A DNA stretch of 64,000 bases from Novosphingobium barchaimii LL02 (GCF_001046635.1 NZ_KQ130459.1:1-64000); one strand, 5' to 3'; positions 26,342 through 35,803 are shown, counted from the first letter of the stretch. Notes: generated by a model from the letters alone, not told the origin. Program-made: numbers and translations.

Positions 26342-27118
26342 TCAGGCCGCTGCGTAACCGCCGTCAACGTGGATGGCATCGCCGTGCACGTAGCGCGCCG
26401 CGCTTGAGGCCAGGAAGGCCACGGCTTCGGCTACTTCCGCCGGCTCCACGAAGCGGCCCATCGGGTTGCCGGCGGCAACGCCCGCCCGCAGCGTCTCGAC
26501 CGAGGTCCCGCCGCTGATGCGCGAATACGTGGCGAGGATGTCGTCCATCATCGCGGATTCGACGACGCCGGGATGGACAGAGTTGACACGGATCGGCTTA
26601 CCAAGCGCGGCAAATTCCACCGCCGCAACCCGCGTCAGCATCCGCGCGGCGGCCTTGCTGGCGCAGTAGGCTGCGCTGAACGCGGCAGGCTTGTCCGAGG
26701 CGCCCGAGCACAAGTTGACTACCGAAGCCCCGCCCTGACGGCGCGGGCCGCTGCGGGCCAGAAGATCGGATGCGGTCTTGAGGCCAAGGAACATGCCCTC
26801 GACATTGACCTGCTGGCATCGGCGCCAATCTTCCAGCGTCATCGCATCCAGTCGCGCCATCGGGGCGATGCCAGCGTTGTTGACGAGGATATCGAGCGCG
26901 CCGTGGCGCTGCTCGACCAGGGCGATGACCTCGGCCCAGCTCGCTTCGCTGGTTACGTCGAGAGCGGCGAATTCACCCGCCGGTTCCTCAGGCGCGCGCA
27001 AGTCGGTGCTGACCACGGCGGCGCCGCGCTCTGCCAGCAGGCGGGCGACGGCGGAGCCGATATCGCCATTCGCGCCGGTGACAAGCGCAATAGTGCCGTC
27101 CAGACGGGTAGTATCCAT
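26342..27118 (-). CDS. SDR family oxidoreductase
   Basis: Classical short-chain dehydrogenase of 258 residues. The nucleotide motif is TGANGDIG, NNAG is present (LVNNAG), and the catalytic pair is Tyr-x3-Lys in YCASK. ATG 27118 has GGAGAG at a normal distance; earlier ATGs in the frame are too close to it or lack a site. It is the last gene of a minus-strand catabolic module. Substrate unknown; a hydroxyl/keto conversion on a hydrophobic molecule would fit the neighbours. Confidence 0.87.
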   Translation of the reverse strand: MDTTRLDGTIALVTGANGDIGSAVARLLAERGAAVVSTDLRAPEEPAGEFAALDVTSEASWAEVIALVEQRHGALDILVNNAGIAPMARLDAMTLEDWRRCQQVNVEGMFLGLKTASDLLARSGPRRQGGASVVNLCSGASDKPAAFSAAYCASKAAARMLTRVAAVEFAALGKPIRVNSVHPGVVESAMMDDILATYSRISGGTSVETLRAGVAAGNPMGRFVEPAEVAEAVAFLASSAARYVHGDAIHVDGGYAAA

Positions 27119-27165
27119 GTGCATTCTCTCCATCGAAACGCTGTGTTTCATCGGGCGTGGAGCGT

Positions 27166-28239
27166 TCACCTCGCGCCGTCACCTCGCATAAAGGCGTAGA
27201 CGGGATCAGCCGGCCCGCGTGCACCGTGCAGGTCGAGCGCGGCGTACATCCCGCCGGTCATGTTGCGAGTGCTGGCTTCTTGGCGCGTCCAGTCGAGGAC
27301 GAAGCTGCGCTCCGCGATAGCCCAGCGGCCTTCGCGGCGCTCGAAACGGTCGATGTATCGGCCGCCGGTAAGGGTATCGGTCGCGCAGTCCTTGCTGGTG
27401 GAGACGGCAATAACGTATGTTTCGCCTATGGCAGCGTCCCCGGAAACTTCGATCCACTGGTTGGCGATCGAGTGGAAGGTCTGGGCGTAACCCTCCTCCA
27501 CTAGTGCGCAGATAGTAGTGGCAAATTCCTGCCCGTTGCCGTTGAAGGCGCCGCTGACCACTGTGCTGTCGGCATGGAACACCTGCCCCAGGAGCGCCGC
27601 ATCGGCACGGTCAAGCCCCCGGCAATAGGCCATGGTGACGTCCGCGATCTGTTGGCGCGAGACGACGGCATCGAGGGTCTGCTGGCTGTGAGCCATCGGC
27701 TGATATCCTTTTGTGCGATTGTGACCGGCGTTGTTCGCGCGCGCTTGGGCGAGCAGGGAGATTCCGGTATCGGCAGCACCGTGGCCGCCGACTGGCACGT
27801 GGTTGTCCACCGGCCCCAGCCCCGGCAACATGCCCCCGCCCGGCCAGTTGAGATTGGTGTCGAGCACGTAACTACGGTGGCTCATCCGCCATTCACCGCC
27901 GCGCCGCTCGTGCCGGTCGAGGTAGCGGCCGCAGATCAGGTGCTGCGTCTCGGCGCTGGAAGCGCAAGCCATGATGTAGCTTTCGGATACGGCCCGGTCC
28001 CCGTCCAGTTCTATCCACATCTGTGCAGTGCGGTGCAGGGTGACTGGCTCCGCCCTTTGCGCGCTCGCCAGGATGCCCGCGAACTGCGCGGCAGACCCCG
28101 CGAAAAAGCGGTAATCGACCGTGCCGTCATCGTGATAGCAGCCCGCCAGAAGGCTCTCGTCGGCGCGGTCCACGCCGCGGCTGTGGCAGGCCAGCACGTT
28201 CGAGATCGCCTGGATATCGGCGATGCCCTCGATGTTCAT
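27166..28239 (-). CDS. Tandem SnoaL-like (NTF2-fold) fusion protein
   Basis: One open frame of 357 residues holding two SnoaL_4/LinA-type domains (about 1-150 and 182-357). Each has the GxDRAD segment near the start, a TxH motif (LHRTAQMW, FHSIANQW) and GRYxDRxERRxGxW. These domains bind small hydrophobic substrates for isomerisation, dehydration or elimination; Asp and His are the LinA-type catalytic positions. The linker before Met182 (27696) reads like an untranslated leader with AAAGGA ahead of an ATG, so this may be two genes joined by loss of a stop, or a fusion that can still start internally. The ATGA overlap at 28236-28239 couples it to the upstream SDR. Confidence 0.8.
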   Translation of the reverse strand: MNIEGIADIQAISNVLACHSRGVDRADESLLAGCYHDDGTVDYRFFAGSAAQFAGILASAQRAEPVTLHRTAQMWIELDGDRAVSESYIMACASSAETQHLICGRYLDRHERRGGEWRMSHRSYVLDTNLNWPGGGMLPGLGPVDNHVPVGGHGAADTGISLLAQARANNAGHNRTKGYQPMAHSQQTLDAVVSRQQIADVTMAYCRGLDRADAALLGQVFHADSTVVSGAFNGNGQEFATTICALVEEGYAQTFHSIANQWIEVSGDAAIGETYVIAVSTSKDCATDTLTGGRYIDRFERREGRWAIAERSFVLDWTRQEASTRNMTGGMYAALDLHGARGPADPVYAFMRGDGAR

Positions 28240-28982
28240 CCCACCGTCTCCCCGTTGTCGATGACGATGTGGGTCCCGGTGATCTGGCGCGATTCCTCGG
28301 AGGCGAGGAACAGAACAAGGTTCGCCACGTCTTGCGGCGTGCCCTGACCGCGCGCATTGACTTGATCCAGCCCGGCGTTGTCCTGTGGCAATTGCGCAAG
28401 CGCAGCCTGCGTCATCGGCGTGTCGTGGGCACCGGGTGCGATGGCGTTGACGCGAATTTTGTAGTCCTGCTCAAGGCAGTGCACCGCCACGCTGCGGGTA
28501 AGCGCGATGATGCCCGCCTTGGCGGCGCTATAAGCGGGGATCGCGCTGATGCCCTTGAGCGCGGCGACCGAGGCGACGTTGATGATCGACCCGCCGCCGC
28601 CCTTGGTCATGTGCGGCAGGGCTGTGTGGCAACCCAGGAAGCACCCCTCCACCATCACCTGCATCTGCAGCCGGAAGGTTTCAAGATCGCAGTCCTCGAC
28701 ATTGCCGAAGCGGACGAGGCCGGCATTGTTGACCAGCACGTCGATCCTGCCGAAATGCGCCACAGTCTTGCCCACCACGCGGCGCCACTGCGCCTCGTCG
28801 CGCACGTCATGCTCGAAAAACAGCGCGCCGGGGATCGAGGCCGCGACTTGGCGGCCCATGTCGGCCTGAAGGTCGGTGATGACCACCTGCGCGCCCTCCG
28901 CCGCCAGAAGCCGGGCGTCGGCAGCGCCAAGGCCAGAGGCCCCGCCGGTGATGAGGGCGACTTTGCCTGCTACGCGGTTCAT
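28236..28982 (-). CDS. SDR family oxidoreductase
   Basis: Short-chain dehydrogenase of 248 residues: TGGASGLG near residue 12, NNAG, Ser in NVASVAA, catalytic YSAAK. The DLQ after beta2 (VVITDLQ) suggests NAD preference. It is coupled by ATGA to the SnoaL fusion and follows the TBDR of the same module. Resembles 3-alpha/beta- or 20-beta-hydroxysteroid-type SDRs in general layout, but the substrate is not determined. Confidence 0.88.
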   Translation of the reverse strand: MNRVAGKVALITGGASGLGAADARLLAAEGAQVVITDLQADMGRQVAASIPGALFFEHDVRDEAQWRRVVGKTVAHFGRIDVLVNNAGLVRFGNVEDCDLETFRLQMQVMVEGCFLGCHTALPHMTKGGGGSIINVASVAALKGISAIPAYSAAKAGIIALTRSVAVHCLEQDYKIRVNAIAPGAHDTPMTQAALAQLPQDNAGLDQVNARGQGTPQDVANLVLFLASEESRQITGTHIVIDNGETVG

Positions 28983-29040
28983 GCCGTTCGTTCCCTTCGG
29001 TGTAAGCGATCAGTCGCTCCACTCGCATTCATCCTCTCCG

Positions 29041-29063
29041 CCCTCCCCGCGCAGGCGGGAGGG
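29041..29063. repeat. GC-rich hairpin between TBDR and SDR
   Basis: CCCTCCCCGC pairs with GCGGGAGGG (one bulge, loop GCAG). There is no U-tract on either strand, so it is more likely a dispersed intergenic repeat or an mRNA-stability hairpin than a terminator. Confidence 0.4.
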
Positions 29064-29095
29064 ACGGGGAGGAAAGGCGTTTCATTCCATCACGT

Positions 29096-31354
29096 TCAGA
29101 AGTTGAAGCTGGCCGAAGCGCCGAACTGGCGCGGCGGGGCGTACCCCGCGAGGCCTGCATAACCGGGCGAATCGAAGACGGTCGAAAGGTAGCGAGAATC
29201 CAGTAGGTTGGTCGCCCATAGGCCCAGCGACCACGCTGCCCCGTCCGGCTTGTAGGTCAGCGTGGCGTCGACCAGGTGTGTGGGCTGGATCTTCGAACGC
29301 GAGGTGTCGAGGATCGCGGTGTAATATTTGGAGCTGGTGTAAGTGTAGCTCACGTCGCTCACCAGATCGGCCCCATTGCCCAGCGGGATCACGAAATTGG
29401 CACCGAAGCTGGCATTCCACTTGGGCGCATTCTGCAGCCGGTATCCCTCCAGATCGAGGATCGCGCCAGAGAGCGGGTCGCCATAAAGGAACTGCTTGTA
29501 CCTGGCATCAAGGTAAGCGAGCGAACCGCGCAGCGTCATGCCCTCCACCGGCACCGCCGTCGTCTCCAGTTCGAATCCCTTGATCTCGGACTTGCCGGCA
29601 TTGAGGATGCGGTTGCCCTGGGTGTTGGTGGTGTCGTCGAAGTAGATCTGCGCCACCTGCATGTCGCGGTAATTGGTGTAGAACGCCGCCAGGTTCACGC
29701 GCAGGTGCCGGTCAAGGAAGTCGGCCTTGATGCCGCCCTCGAAGGTATCCACATTCTCCGGGTTGAACGGCGTGTCACCGTCCGCCGGAACCCCGACGCG
29801 CGCGGTGAAGCCGCCCGACTTGAAACCGCGCGACCAGCTTGCATAGAGCAGAGCATCGTCGGCCACTTCATAGTCCGCGCCCAGCTTCCAGCCGACGTTG
29901 TTCCAGCTTTTCCTGCCCCCCACGGTGAAGCTACCGATAACGGTGTTGCCCTCGCCCGAGTAGTTCGAGCCGGCCGGATCGCCGATGCTGGTGATGAGGC
30001 TGGGCGTGGAAATGGTGCGCTCATGCGAATAGCGGATGCCCGCCTGCAACTTGAGCCGGTCGGTCGCCTGCCAATAGGCTTGCGCGAAGCCCGACACGGA
30101 GTAGTTGTCCTGATCCTGCAGGTTGGTCTGCAGCAGGCCCGGCGCGGCGAATTGCAGGCGGTAGGCCTGGATGTGATCGTAGTGGTTCTTGAGGTAGAAC
30201 CCGCCGACCAGCAGATTCAGAGTATCTGTCAGCTCCAGATTGGTGCGCAATTCCTGGCTCAACTGCCAGCCTTCGGTGCGGCGGTAAGTGTCGTTCAGGA
30301 ACAGCGGGGTGCCGTCCTGATCGGTGAATTCGCGCAGCTTGAAGTGCTTGTACCCGGTGATCGACGTCCAGTCGCCCAGCGGGGTGTTCCGCCAGTTCAT
30401 CGTCAGAGTGCCGGAATAGGTGTCCATGTTGGACTCGTCGGGCACGGAATTGTTGGCGCCGTAATACTTGTCGGGCGCGCTGCACATGCCCTGTGTTGCG
30501 CAGGGGCTGACGTACATGCCCGCAGTACCCGGCGCGGTGTAGAGCACCTCACCCGGACGCGCGCCATTGATGACGATGGGTGAGCCGTTGCGGGCGTTGA
30601 CGTATTCGCCCTGCAAGGTCGCATCGAAGTTCGAACCCGGCGTGAAGCGCAGATAGGCGCGCACCGCGTCGAGGTTCTTGCTGCCCATGTCGGAGCCATC
30701 GACGACATTGGTTACCCAGCCTTCGCGCTGGGTGTGGATCCCTGCGACCTTCAGCGAGAGCACGTCTTTGACCAGCGGCGCCTCGATCGATCCCGTCACA
30801 TCGAAGCGGTTGTAGTTGCCGTACACAGCCTTGACGTGGCCGCCGAACTCACCCGTAGGCTGACCAGTGACGACGTTGATGACGCCGCCGGTTGTGTTGG
30901 CGCCGAACAGCGTGCCCTGCGGTCCGCGCAGCACTTCGATGCGGTCTACGTCGTAAAGGTCGAGCAGCGCGCCCATTGAGAAGAACTGCGGCACCCCGTC
31001 GACCACGATCGACACGGTATTGCCCGCATAAGGGTCCGGCTCGATAACACCGATGCCGCGCACGGTGAAGACGGCGCTTTGCGGGGTGTTGGCGAAGTTG
31101 TCGATCTGGACGTTGGGAATCTGGCCCTGAAGCGCCTGAAGCGAGGTGCCCTGCGTGGCCGCCAGCGCCTCGCCGCCGATCGCGGTGATCGAGATCGGCA
31201 CGTCCTGGATGTTCTCGGACTTCTTCTGCGCGGTGACGACGATTTCCTGAATGCCGCCCTGCTGTTCCCCCTCCTGCGCAAACGCGACGGGCGACGCCAT
31301 CAGCGCGGCAGCACCGAGAGCGAGTCGTGAACTGTCCTTGAGCCAGGTCTTCAT
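29096..31354 (-). CDS. TonB-dependent receptor of catabolic module 1
   Basis: Outer-membrane receptor of 752 residues. The signal peptide ends at AFAQ; the plug contains IVVTAQKKSENIQDVPISI and RIEVLRGPQGTLFGANTTGG; the barrel ends in SASFNF with terminal Phe. It lies between the Rieske gene and the SDR/SnoaL genes on one strand and probably imports the substrate that they degrade. The start is preceded by GGGAGGAAT. A 7-5-7 dyad is found about 55 bases upstream. Confidence 0.93.
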   Translation of the reverse strand: MKTWLKDSSRLALGAAALMASPVAFAQEGEQQGGIQEIVVTAQKKSENIQDVPISITAIGGEALAATQGTSLQALQGQIPNVQIDNFANTPQSAVFTVRGIGVIEPDPYAGNTVSIVVDGVPQFFSMGALLDLYDVDRIEVLRGPQGTLFGANTTGGVINVVTGQPTGEFGGHVKAVYGNYNRFDVTGSIEAPLVKDVLSLKVAGIHTQREGWVTNVVDGSDMGSKNLDAVRAYLRFTPGSNFDATLQGEYVNARNGSPIVINGARPGEVLYTAPGTAGMYVSPCATQGMCSAPDKYYGANNSVPDESNMDTYSGTLTMNWRNTPLGDWTSITGYKHFKLREFTDQDGTPLFLNDTYRRTEGWQLSQELRTNLELTDTLNLLVGGFYLKNHYDHIQAYRLQFAAPGLLQTNLQDQDNYSVSGFAQAYWQATDRLKLQAGIRYSHERTISTPSLITSIGDPAGSNYSGEGNTVIGSFTVGGRKSWNNVGWKLGADYEVADDALLYASWSRGFKSGGFTARVGVPADGDTPFNPENVDTFEGGIKADFLDRHLRVNLAAFYTNYRDMQVAQIYFDDTTNTQGNRILNAGKSEIKGFELETTAVPVEGMTLRGSLAYLDARYKQFLYGDPLSGAILDLEGYRLQNAPKWNASFGANFVIPLGNGADLVSDVSYTYTSSKYYTAILDTSRSKIQPTHLVDATLTYKPDGAAWSLGLWATNLLDSRYLSTVFDSPGYAGLAGYAPPRQFGASASFNF

Positions 31355-31406
31355 CGATATTCCTCCCTGAGTTTTTCATTATCGTCGCGCACGCAGGCGC
31401 ATTCAC

Positions 31407-31425
31407 CCGTGCAAATGGTGCACGG
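31407..31425. promoter_or_regulatory. Operator-like dyad upstream of the TBDR
   Basis: CCGTGCA-AATGG-TGCACGG is a perfect 7+5+7 inverted repeat between the Rieske stop and the TBDR start. Position and size suit a dimeric repressor site. No match to the palindrome before the Rieske gene. Confidence 0.45.
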
Positions 31426-31481
31426 ATAGTCACTTCGCCCCGGACATGCTCCGGTGCAGTTAGCGGTATGGGAGTGCTGCC

Positions 31482-32819
31482 TTAGCGGCGCCCCTCCAGG
31501 TAGTCGTTCAGCACTTCATGGAAGAAACGCACCCGCGTCTCCTGCCCGGAAAGATAGGCGTCGTCATAACCGCGCGAATGCATGCCGCGTTGCTGTCCTT
31601 CAGCCAGCATCATGTCCTGGTAGACGATCTGGTCCTTGATCTCGGGCACGCCGCGCCCGTTGTCGAAGGCGCGGTGCTGGAACTCGGCTTCGTGCAGCGG
31701 CTGCGGGCCGGCCATTATGGATTCCACCATGGTCTGCCCGGCCACGGGAAAAGCCATGCACCACAGGTCGAACGTGCACTTGTTCGGATCGGTCGGGTGC
31801 GGTTCGGTGCGGAACAGGATCACGTTGTCCGGCAGGAAGCTGATCGTGACATTGGGGAACATCACCGTGTGCGGGCTGTCGGTGATCTCCTCGTCGTCCA
31901 TATTCTCGTAATGGACGTAACCGCGCTCCTGCCACAGGCGCTTTTTCGCGGCCTTCAGGTCGAGCCAGCCCTGCATCGCCTTGGTCTCGAAATCCGGATA
32001 GGATTCCGGATCGATGTCCCACGCCTGCAAGATCATGTCGAAGGGGTGCTGGACGCCCTCAGGCAGCCGGTCCGACAGCGACGGGCGCATCGGCTGCACC
32101 GTGCGGCCATGCCCGCCCGGCCACATTTCGTGGCGCGCCGTGTCCACATCCTGATCGATCCATGGCGGCACTTGCGGATGCGCAGTGCGGGTATGGTAGC
32201 TTTCCGAGAAATTGTCGGTCGCGAACTTCCAGTTGGTTTCGAGGTCGATCTTCATCCAGAAGACGCGCACCCCGGTGTCCATCGGGTAGTTCTTGTAAAG
32301 CTCGGGCATGGGCGACAGGAAATCGAGCAGTTCCGGCGCCTCGTCGTCCATTGTGTACCACACGAAACCGCCCCAGGTCGCGCAGCGCAGTTCCTTCAGC
32401 TTGAGCTTGCCGCAGGGGTTGCCCTGCGGAAAATCCTCCGGGTCCTGCGCTTTTTCAAGCACGCCGTCCTTGCCCCAGATCCAGCCGTGATAAGGACACT
32501 GGAAACTATCCTGCGAACTGGCGTCCCACACCAGCCGCATGCCGCGGTGACGGCACGAGTTGTAGAATGCCTTGATGGAGCCATCCTCCTGCTTCACGCA
32601 GAAGACGGATTCGTTCATGAAATCATGGACCACGTAGTCGCCAGCCTCTTCCAGCTCGGCAGTGCGGCCCGCGATGTGCCAGATGCGGGTCCACATATGG
32701 TCCCATTCGCGCTTCATGAATTCAGGTGAAGTGTAGCGCTCGCCGGTAATCGGATCGCCGCGCAGGTTCGCTGCGTTACGGCCGTCGATCATCAAGGCGT
32801 CGATGTCTTGCCTTCCCAT
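31482..32819 (-). CDS. Rieske ring-hydroxylating oxygenase, large subunit
   Basis: Oxygenase alpha subunit of 445 residues. The Rieske [2Fe-2S] site is CRH...CPYHGW with normal spacing, and the mononuclear iron facial triad lies in NWKFATDNFSESYHTRTAHP. A matching reductase, ferredoxin or beta subunit is not adjacent, so electron donors must come from elsewhere. ATG 32819 follows GAAAGAGACGAG; the frame opens 84 bases earlier through the likely operator. Probably starts oxidation of the molecule imported by the neighbouring TBDR. Confidence 0.9.
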   Translation of the reverse strand: MGRQDIDALMIDGRNAANLRGDPITGERYTSPEFMKREWDHMWTRIWHIAGRTAELEEAGDYVVHDFMNESVFCVKQEDGSIKAFYNSCRHRGMRLVWDASSQDSFQCPYHGWIWGKDGVLEKAQDPEDFPQGNPCGKLKLKELRCATWGGFVWYTMDDEAPELLDFLSPMPELYKNYPMDTGVRVFWMKIDLETNWKFATDNFSESYHTRTAHPQVPPWIDQDVDTARHEMWPGGHGRTVQPMRPSLSDRLPEGVQHPFDMILQAWDIDPESYPDFETKAMQGWLDLKAAKKRLWQERGYVHYENMDDEEITDSPHTVMFPNVTISFLPDNVILFRTEPHPTDPNKCTFDLWCMAFPVAGQTMVESIMAGPQPLHEAEFQHRAFDNGRGVPEIKDQIVYQDMMLAEGQQRGMHSRGYDDAYLSGQETRVRFFHEVLNDYLEGRR

Positions 32820-32888
32820 CTCGTCTCTTTCCCGTGTGCACAGGCCCTTGCCGGGTCCGTGTCTTCGTTGAGGCGAGAATAACAAAAC

Positions 32889-32902
32889 TGGTCGATCGAC
32901 CA
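32889..32902. promoter_or_regulatory. Palindromic operator upstream of the Rieske gene
   Basis: TGGTCGATCGACCA is a perfect 14-base palindrome between the TetR gene and the Rieske start, about 70 bases before the latter. It is a natural site for the adjacent TetR-type regulator. Confidence 0.55.
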
Positions 32903-32953
32903 ACCTATCAAAACGATCAGGCCAAAATGATCAGCGAGGCCGGCAATCGCGGA

Positions 32954-33661
32954 TCAGGTCGCTGAAGGCTCCTGCAGGCTTTCCAGCCCGCGCGCGAAGA
33001 AGCGTAGCGCCGGGCTGGCCATGTCCTCGAGCCGTGCGACGGAATGGTGATCGCGGCTGAGATCGTCGAGGAAGCCGGGGTCCTGCACCATGAAGATCAG
33101 CGCCGCCTCGATCAGGTAGACGCCCGCCAGCAGATTATTCTCGGGGATGGCGGGGGCGTGGATGCGCAATTGATCCGTCAGGATCTGCGACACCGCACTC
33201 AGCTTGCCAAGGATCGGGCGGAGCTCCGGCATCCTGTAAGAACTCATCAGGTGCGAGGTCATGACGATGTAATTGCGCAAAGGATCGCTATCGGTCGAGG
33301 CTGCATGAAGAAACGGCAGGATGAAGGCGGCGACGATCTCCTCCAGCCCGAACCGGCCCCGCCCCTCTTCGGCCTGCGCCTGCCCGCGCGCGAAACTTTC
33401 CTCGATGGTGGAGCGCAGCAGGGCCAGCTTGCGCTCCAGCGCCGCGTCGAGGATCAGGTGCTTGTTGCCGAAATGATAGTGAACCAGCCCCATGCGCACG
33501 CCCGCCTCATGCGCGATATCGCGCAGCGAAGTGCCCAGATAGCCGTTGCGGGCGAACAATATCTCGGAAGCGTCGAGGATTTGGCCGCGCGTCGCTTCTC
33601 CCTTGGGCGTGCCGCCTTTGGGAGTTCTGCCCGCGCCTGGCTTGGATTTCGCTTCTGTCAT
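32954..33661 (-). CDS. TetR-family transcriptional regulator
   Basis: Regulator of 235 residues. After a basic Lys/Gly/Pro-rich N-terminus, the TetR HTH spans about residues 24-70 (ILDASEILFARNGYLGTSLR, DIAHEAGVRMGLVHYHF). The C-terminal ligand domain resembles those with a TetR_C profile for lipid or aromatic inducers. It is the first gene of the minus-strand module and likely regulates the Rieske-TBDR-SDR genes through the palindrome at 32889. Confidence 0.9.
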   Translation of the reverse strand: MTEAKSKPGAGRTPKGGTPKGEATRGQILDASEILFARNGYLGTSLRDIAHEAGVRMGLVHYHFGNKHLILDAALERKLALLRSTIEESFARGQAQAEEGRGRFGLEEIVAAFILPFLHAASTDSDPLRNYIVMTSHLMSSYRMPELRPILGKLSAVSQILTDQLRIHAPAIPENNLLAGVYLIEAALIFMVQDPGFLDDLSRDHHSVARLEDMASPALRFFARGLESLQEPSAT

Positions 33662-33760
33662 GAACCCTCAATGCGGCGTGAATGAGATCCGGCCGCATGC
33701 CGCTCTCATGACGGGTCACGGTGCAGGTGACAACCGCGCACTGTGCAGAAACAGGCCCCC

Positions 33761-35803
33761 TCAGAGGCCCGGTGCCGACGAGGCCGGAGTTGGGGCTGGA
33801 GCCGACGCGCCCGGATTGACGCGCAACCCCTGCCCGTCGATCTGCACGTCGAGCGGCACCCCGCCGACCCTGGTGCTGATCACGGCCTGTCCATCCTCGA
33901 TACGTACATGGCTGTCGTCCCCCACCGGGATATCGCCGATCTCCGGTACATCGAGCGGTTGCACCGGCCCTTCGGGATCGGCCGCCTTCGGCCGCGACGG
34001 CACGGGCCTCTCGCCCAAGGCATCACGCATGAAATCGCGCCATATCCGCGCAGGTACGGTCCCGCCGGAAACGCCCTTGAGCGGCGAGTTGTCATCGTTG
34101 CCGACCCATACGCCCACGACGAGATCGCCCGAATAGCCCACGAACAGCGCGTCGCGGTTCTCTTGGCTGGTCCCCGTCTTGCCGAAATTCGGCCCGCGCA
34201 GCATCGCGGCATGGCCCGTGCCGCGATTGATCGTGGCGCGCAGCATTCCCTCTATCGCCTCGTGATCGCGCGAGGACAGGCTGCGCTTGCCGTCGAGCAA
34301 CCAGTCGAACCAGCCCGCCTCGGGCACCGGAAAAGCGCGCGGGGCAACCGGGAAGCTATTTGCCGCCACGCCGGCGTAGGCTGACGTCAATTCCAGCAGC
34401 GTCATGCTGGCCGTGCCCAATGCAAGACTTGGGTCGCCGGTCGGCAACGGCGACGCAACACCAAGACGCCGCGCCATGTCGATCACGGCCTCGTCCCCGA
34501 CCTTGGAGAACAGCCGCACCGCCGCGACGTTGCTGGAGCGCGCAAAAGCATCCTCCAGCGTGATCGTGGGCGAATAGGCGCCACCGGCATTCTGCGGGCG
34601 ATAGGAACCGGCCTCGATCGGGGTGTTGGGAAGCGTATCGTCCGGCGACATGCCCGCCTTGAGCGCAGCAAGATAGACGAACAATTTGAAGGTCGAGCCC
34701 GGCTGGCGGCGCGCTTGAGTAACGCGGTTAAACGGACTGGCCGAATAATCGCGCCCGCCGACCATTGCTACGACCTCGCCGTTTCTGCGCATCGCCACCA
34801 GCGCCACTTGCGCCTTGCCCGCACCGGCTTGCCGGATCGCCCGATGTGCCGCCGCCTGCAGGCGCGAGTCTAGGGTGGTGCGATAGGTCTGCCCGGCATA
34901 GCCGGCGGCCTCGATCTGGCGGGCTTGAGGCAGTGCCCAGTCGGCAAAGTAGGTCCCGGTCGGCAACTCGCTGCGATCTCGCACATCCAGCCGAGGCGTG
35001 GGAACCGCCCTGGCCTCCTGCTGCGTCATGTAGCCGGCCTCGACCATGGTCTGAAGCACCAGCCGCATCCGCTTTTGCGAAAGCGCAAAATTATTAGTCG
35101 GTGCCAGCCGCGAGGGCGCCTTCATCAACCCCGCAAGCAAAGCCCCCTGCCCCTCAGTCAGCTTTTCAGGCTGACGGTGGAAGTAATGCAGCGATGCTGC
35201 GCGGAGGCCATAGGTGTTGTCACCGAAGTAAGCGTTAGAGAGGTAGCGTTCAAGAATCTCGTCTTTTGTGAGCCAGGCCTCAAGCCAGAACGCGATCAGC
35301 AATTCGCGCGCCTTGCGGGTCAGCGAGCGCTCGGCAGTGAGGAAAGTGAACTTGGCCAGTTGCTGCGTGATCGTGCTGCCGCCCTGCGTGCTGCCGCCGG
35401 TCAGGTTGCTCCACGCGGCGCGGGCGACACCACGCGGATCCACGCCCCAGTGGCTGTAGAAGCGACGGTCTTCGATCGCGAGGAATGCATGCACGACATG
35501 CGGCGGCAGTTTCGACACGTCCACGGGCGAATCGGTGATCGCCCCGTTGCGTGCGATAGGTGTGCCGTCCGCGGCAAGCAGCGTGATCTCCGGCGGAGCG
35601 ATTGGCTGCAGCGACTTCGACAACGGCGCGGTGACCGCCAGATAGCCTACCGTGACAAACACAAGGCAAAGCGTCCCTGCAAGGCCCAGCTTGATCCGTT
35701 TCCACCGGGACCGGCGGGGTTTGCCCGGAGGCGCGACCGATTCCGGCGCGGCAGGCGCAACCGACTGGGCGGGATCGGCAATGACGTGTCCAGAAAGCTC
35801 CAT
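33761..35803 (-). CDS. Penicillin-binding protein 1A-type glycosyltransferase/transpeptidase
   Basis: Bifunctional class A PBP of 680 residues. A cytoplasmic Pro-rich tail and one TM anchor (about residues 36-57) come first. The GT51 domain has EDRRFYSHWGVD and GGSTITQQLAK. The transpeptidase domain has SxxK in PGSTFK, SxN in SSN and KTG in GKTGTS. The C-terminus is Pro/Ala-rich. It polymerises and cross-links peptidoglycan in the periplasm. Housekeeping-like cargo on a plasmid backbone supports a large replicon or chromid. Confidence 0.93.
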   Translation of the reverse strand: MELSGHVIADPAQSVAPAAPESVAPPGKPRRSRWKRIKLGLAGTLCLVFVTVGYLAVTAPLSKSLQPIAPPEITLLAADGTPIARNGAITDSPVDVSKLPPHVVHAFLAIEDRRFYSHWGVDPRGVARAAWSNLTGGSTQGGSTITQQLAKFTFLTAERSLTRKARELLIAFWLEAWLTKDEILERYLSNAYFGDNTYGLRAASLHYFHRQPEKLTEGQGALLAGLMKAPSRLAPTNNFALSQKRMRLVLQTMVEAGYMTQQEARAVPTPRLDVRDRSELPTGTYFADWALPQARQIEAAGYAGQTYRTTLDSRLQAAAHRAIRQAGAGKAQVALVAMRRNGEVVAMVGGRDYSASPFNRVTQARRQPGSTFKLFVYLAALKAGMSPDDTLPNTPIEAGSYRPQNAGGAYSPTITLEDAFARSSNVAAVRLFSKVGDEAVIDMARRLGVASPLPTGDPSLALGTASMTLLELTSAYAGVAANSFPVAPRAFPVPEAGWFDWLLDGKRSLSSRDHEAIEGMLRATINRGTGHAAMLRGPNFGKTGTSQENRDALFVGYSGDLVVGVWVGNDDNSPLKGVSGGTVPARIWRDFMRDALGERPVPSRPKAADPEGPVQPLDVPEIGDIPVGDDSHVRIEDGQAVISTRVGGVPLDVQIDGQGLRVNPGASAPAPTPASSAPGL

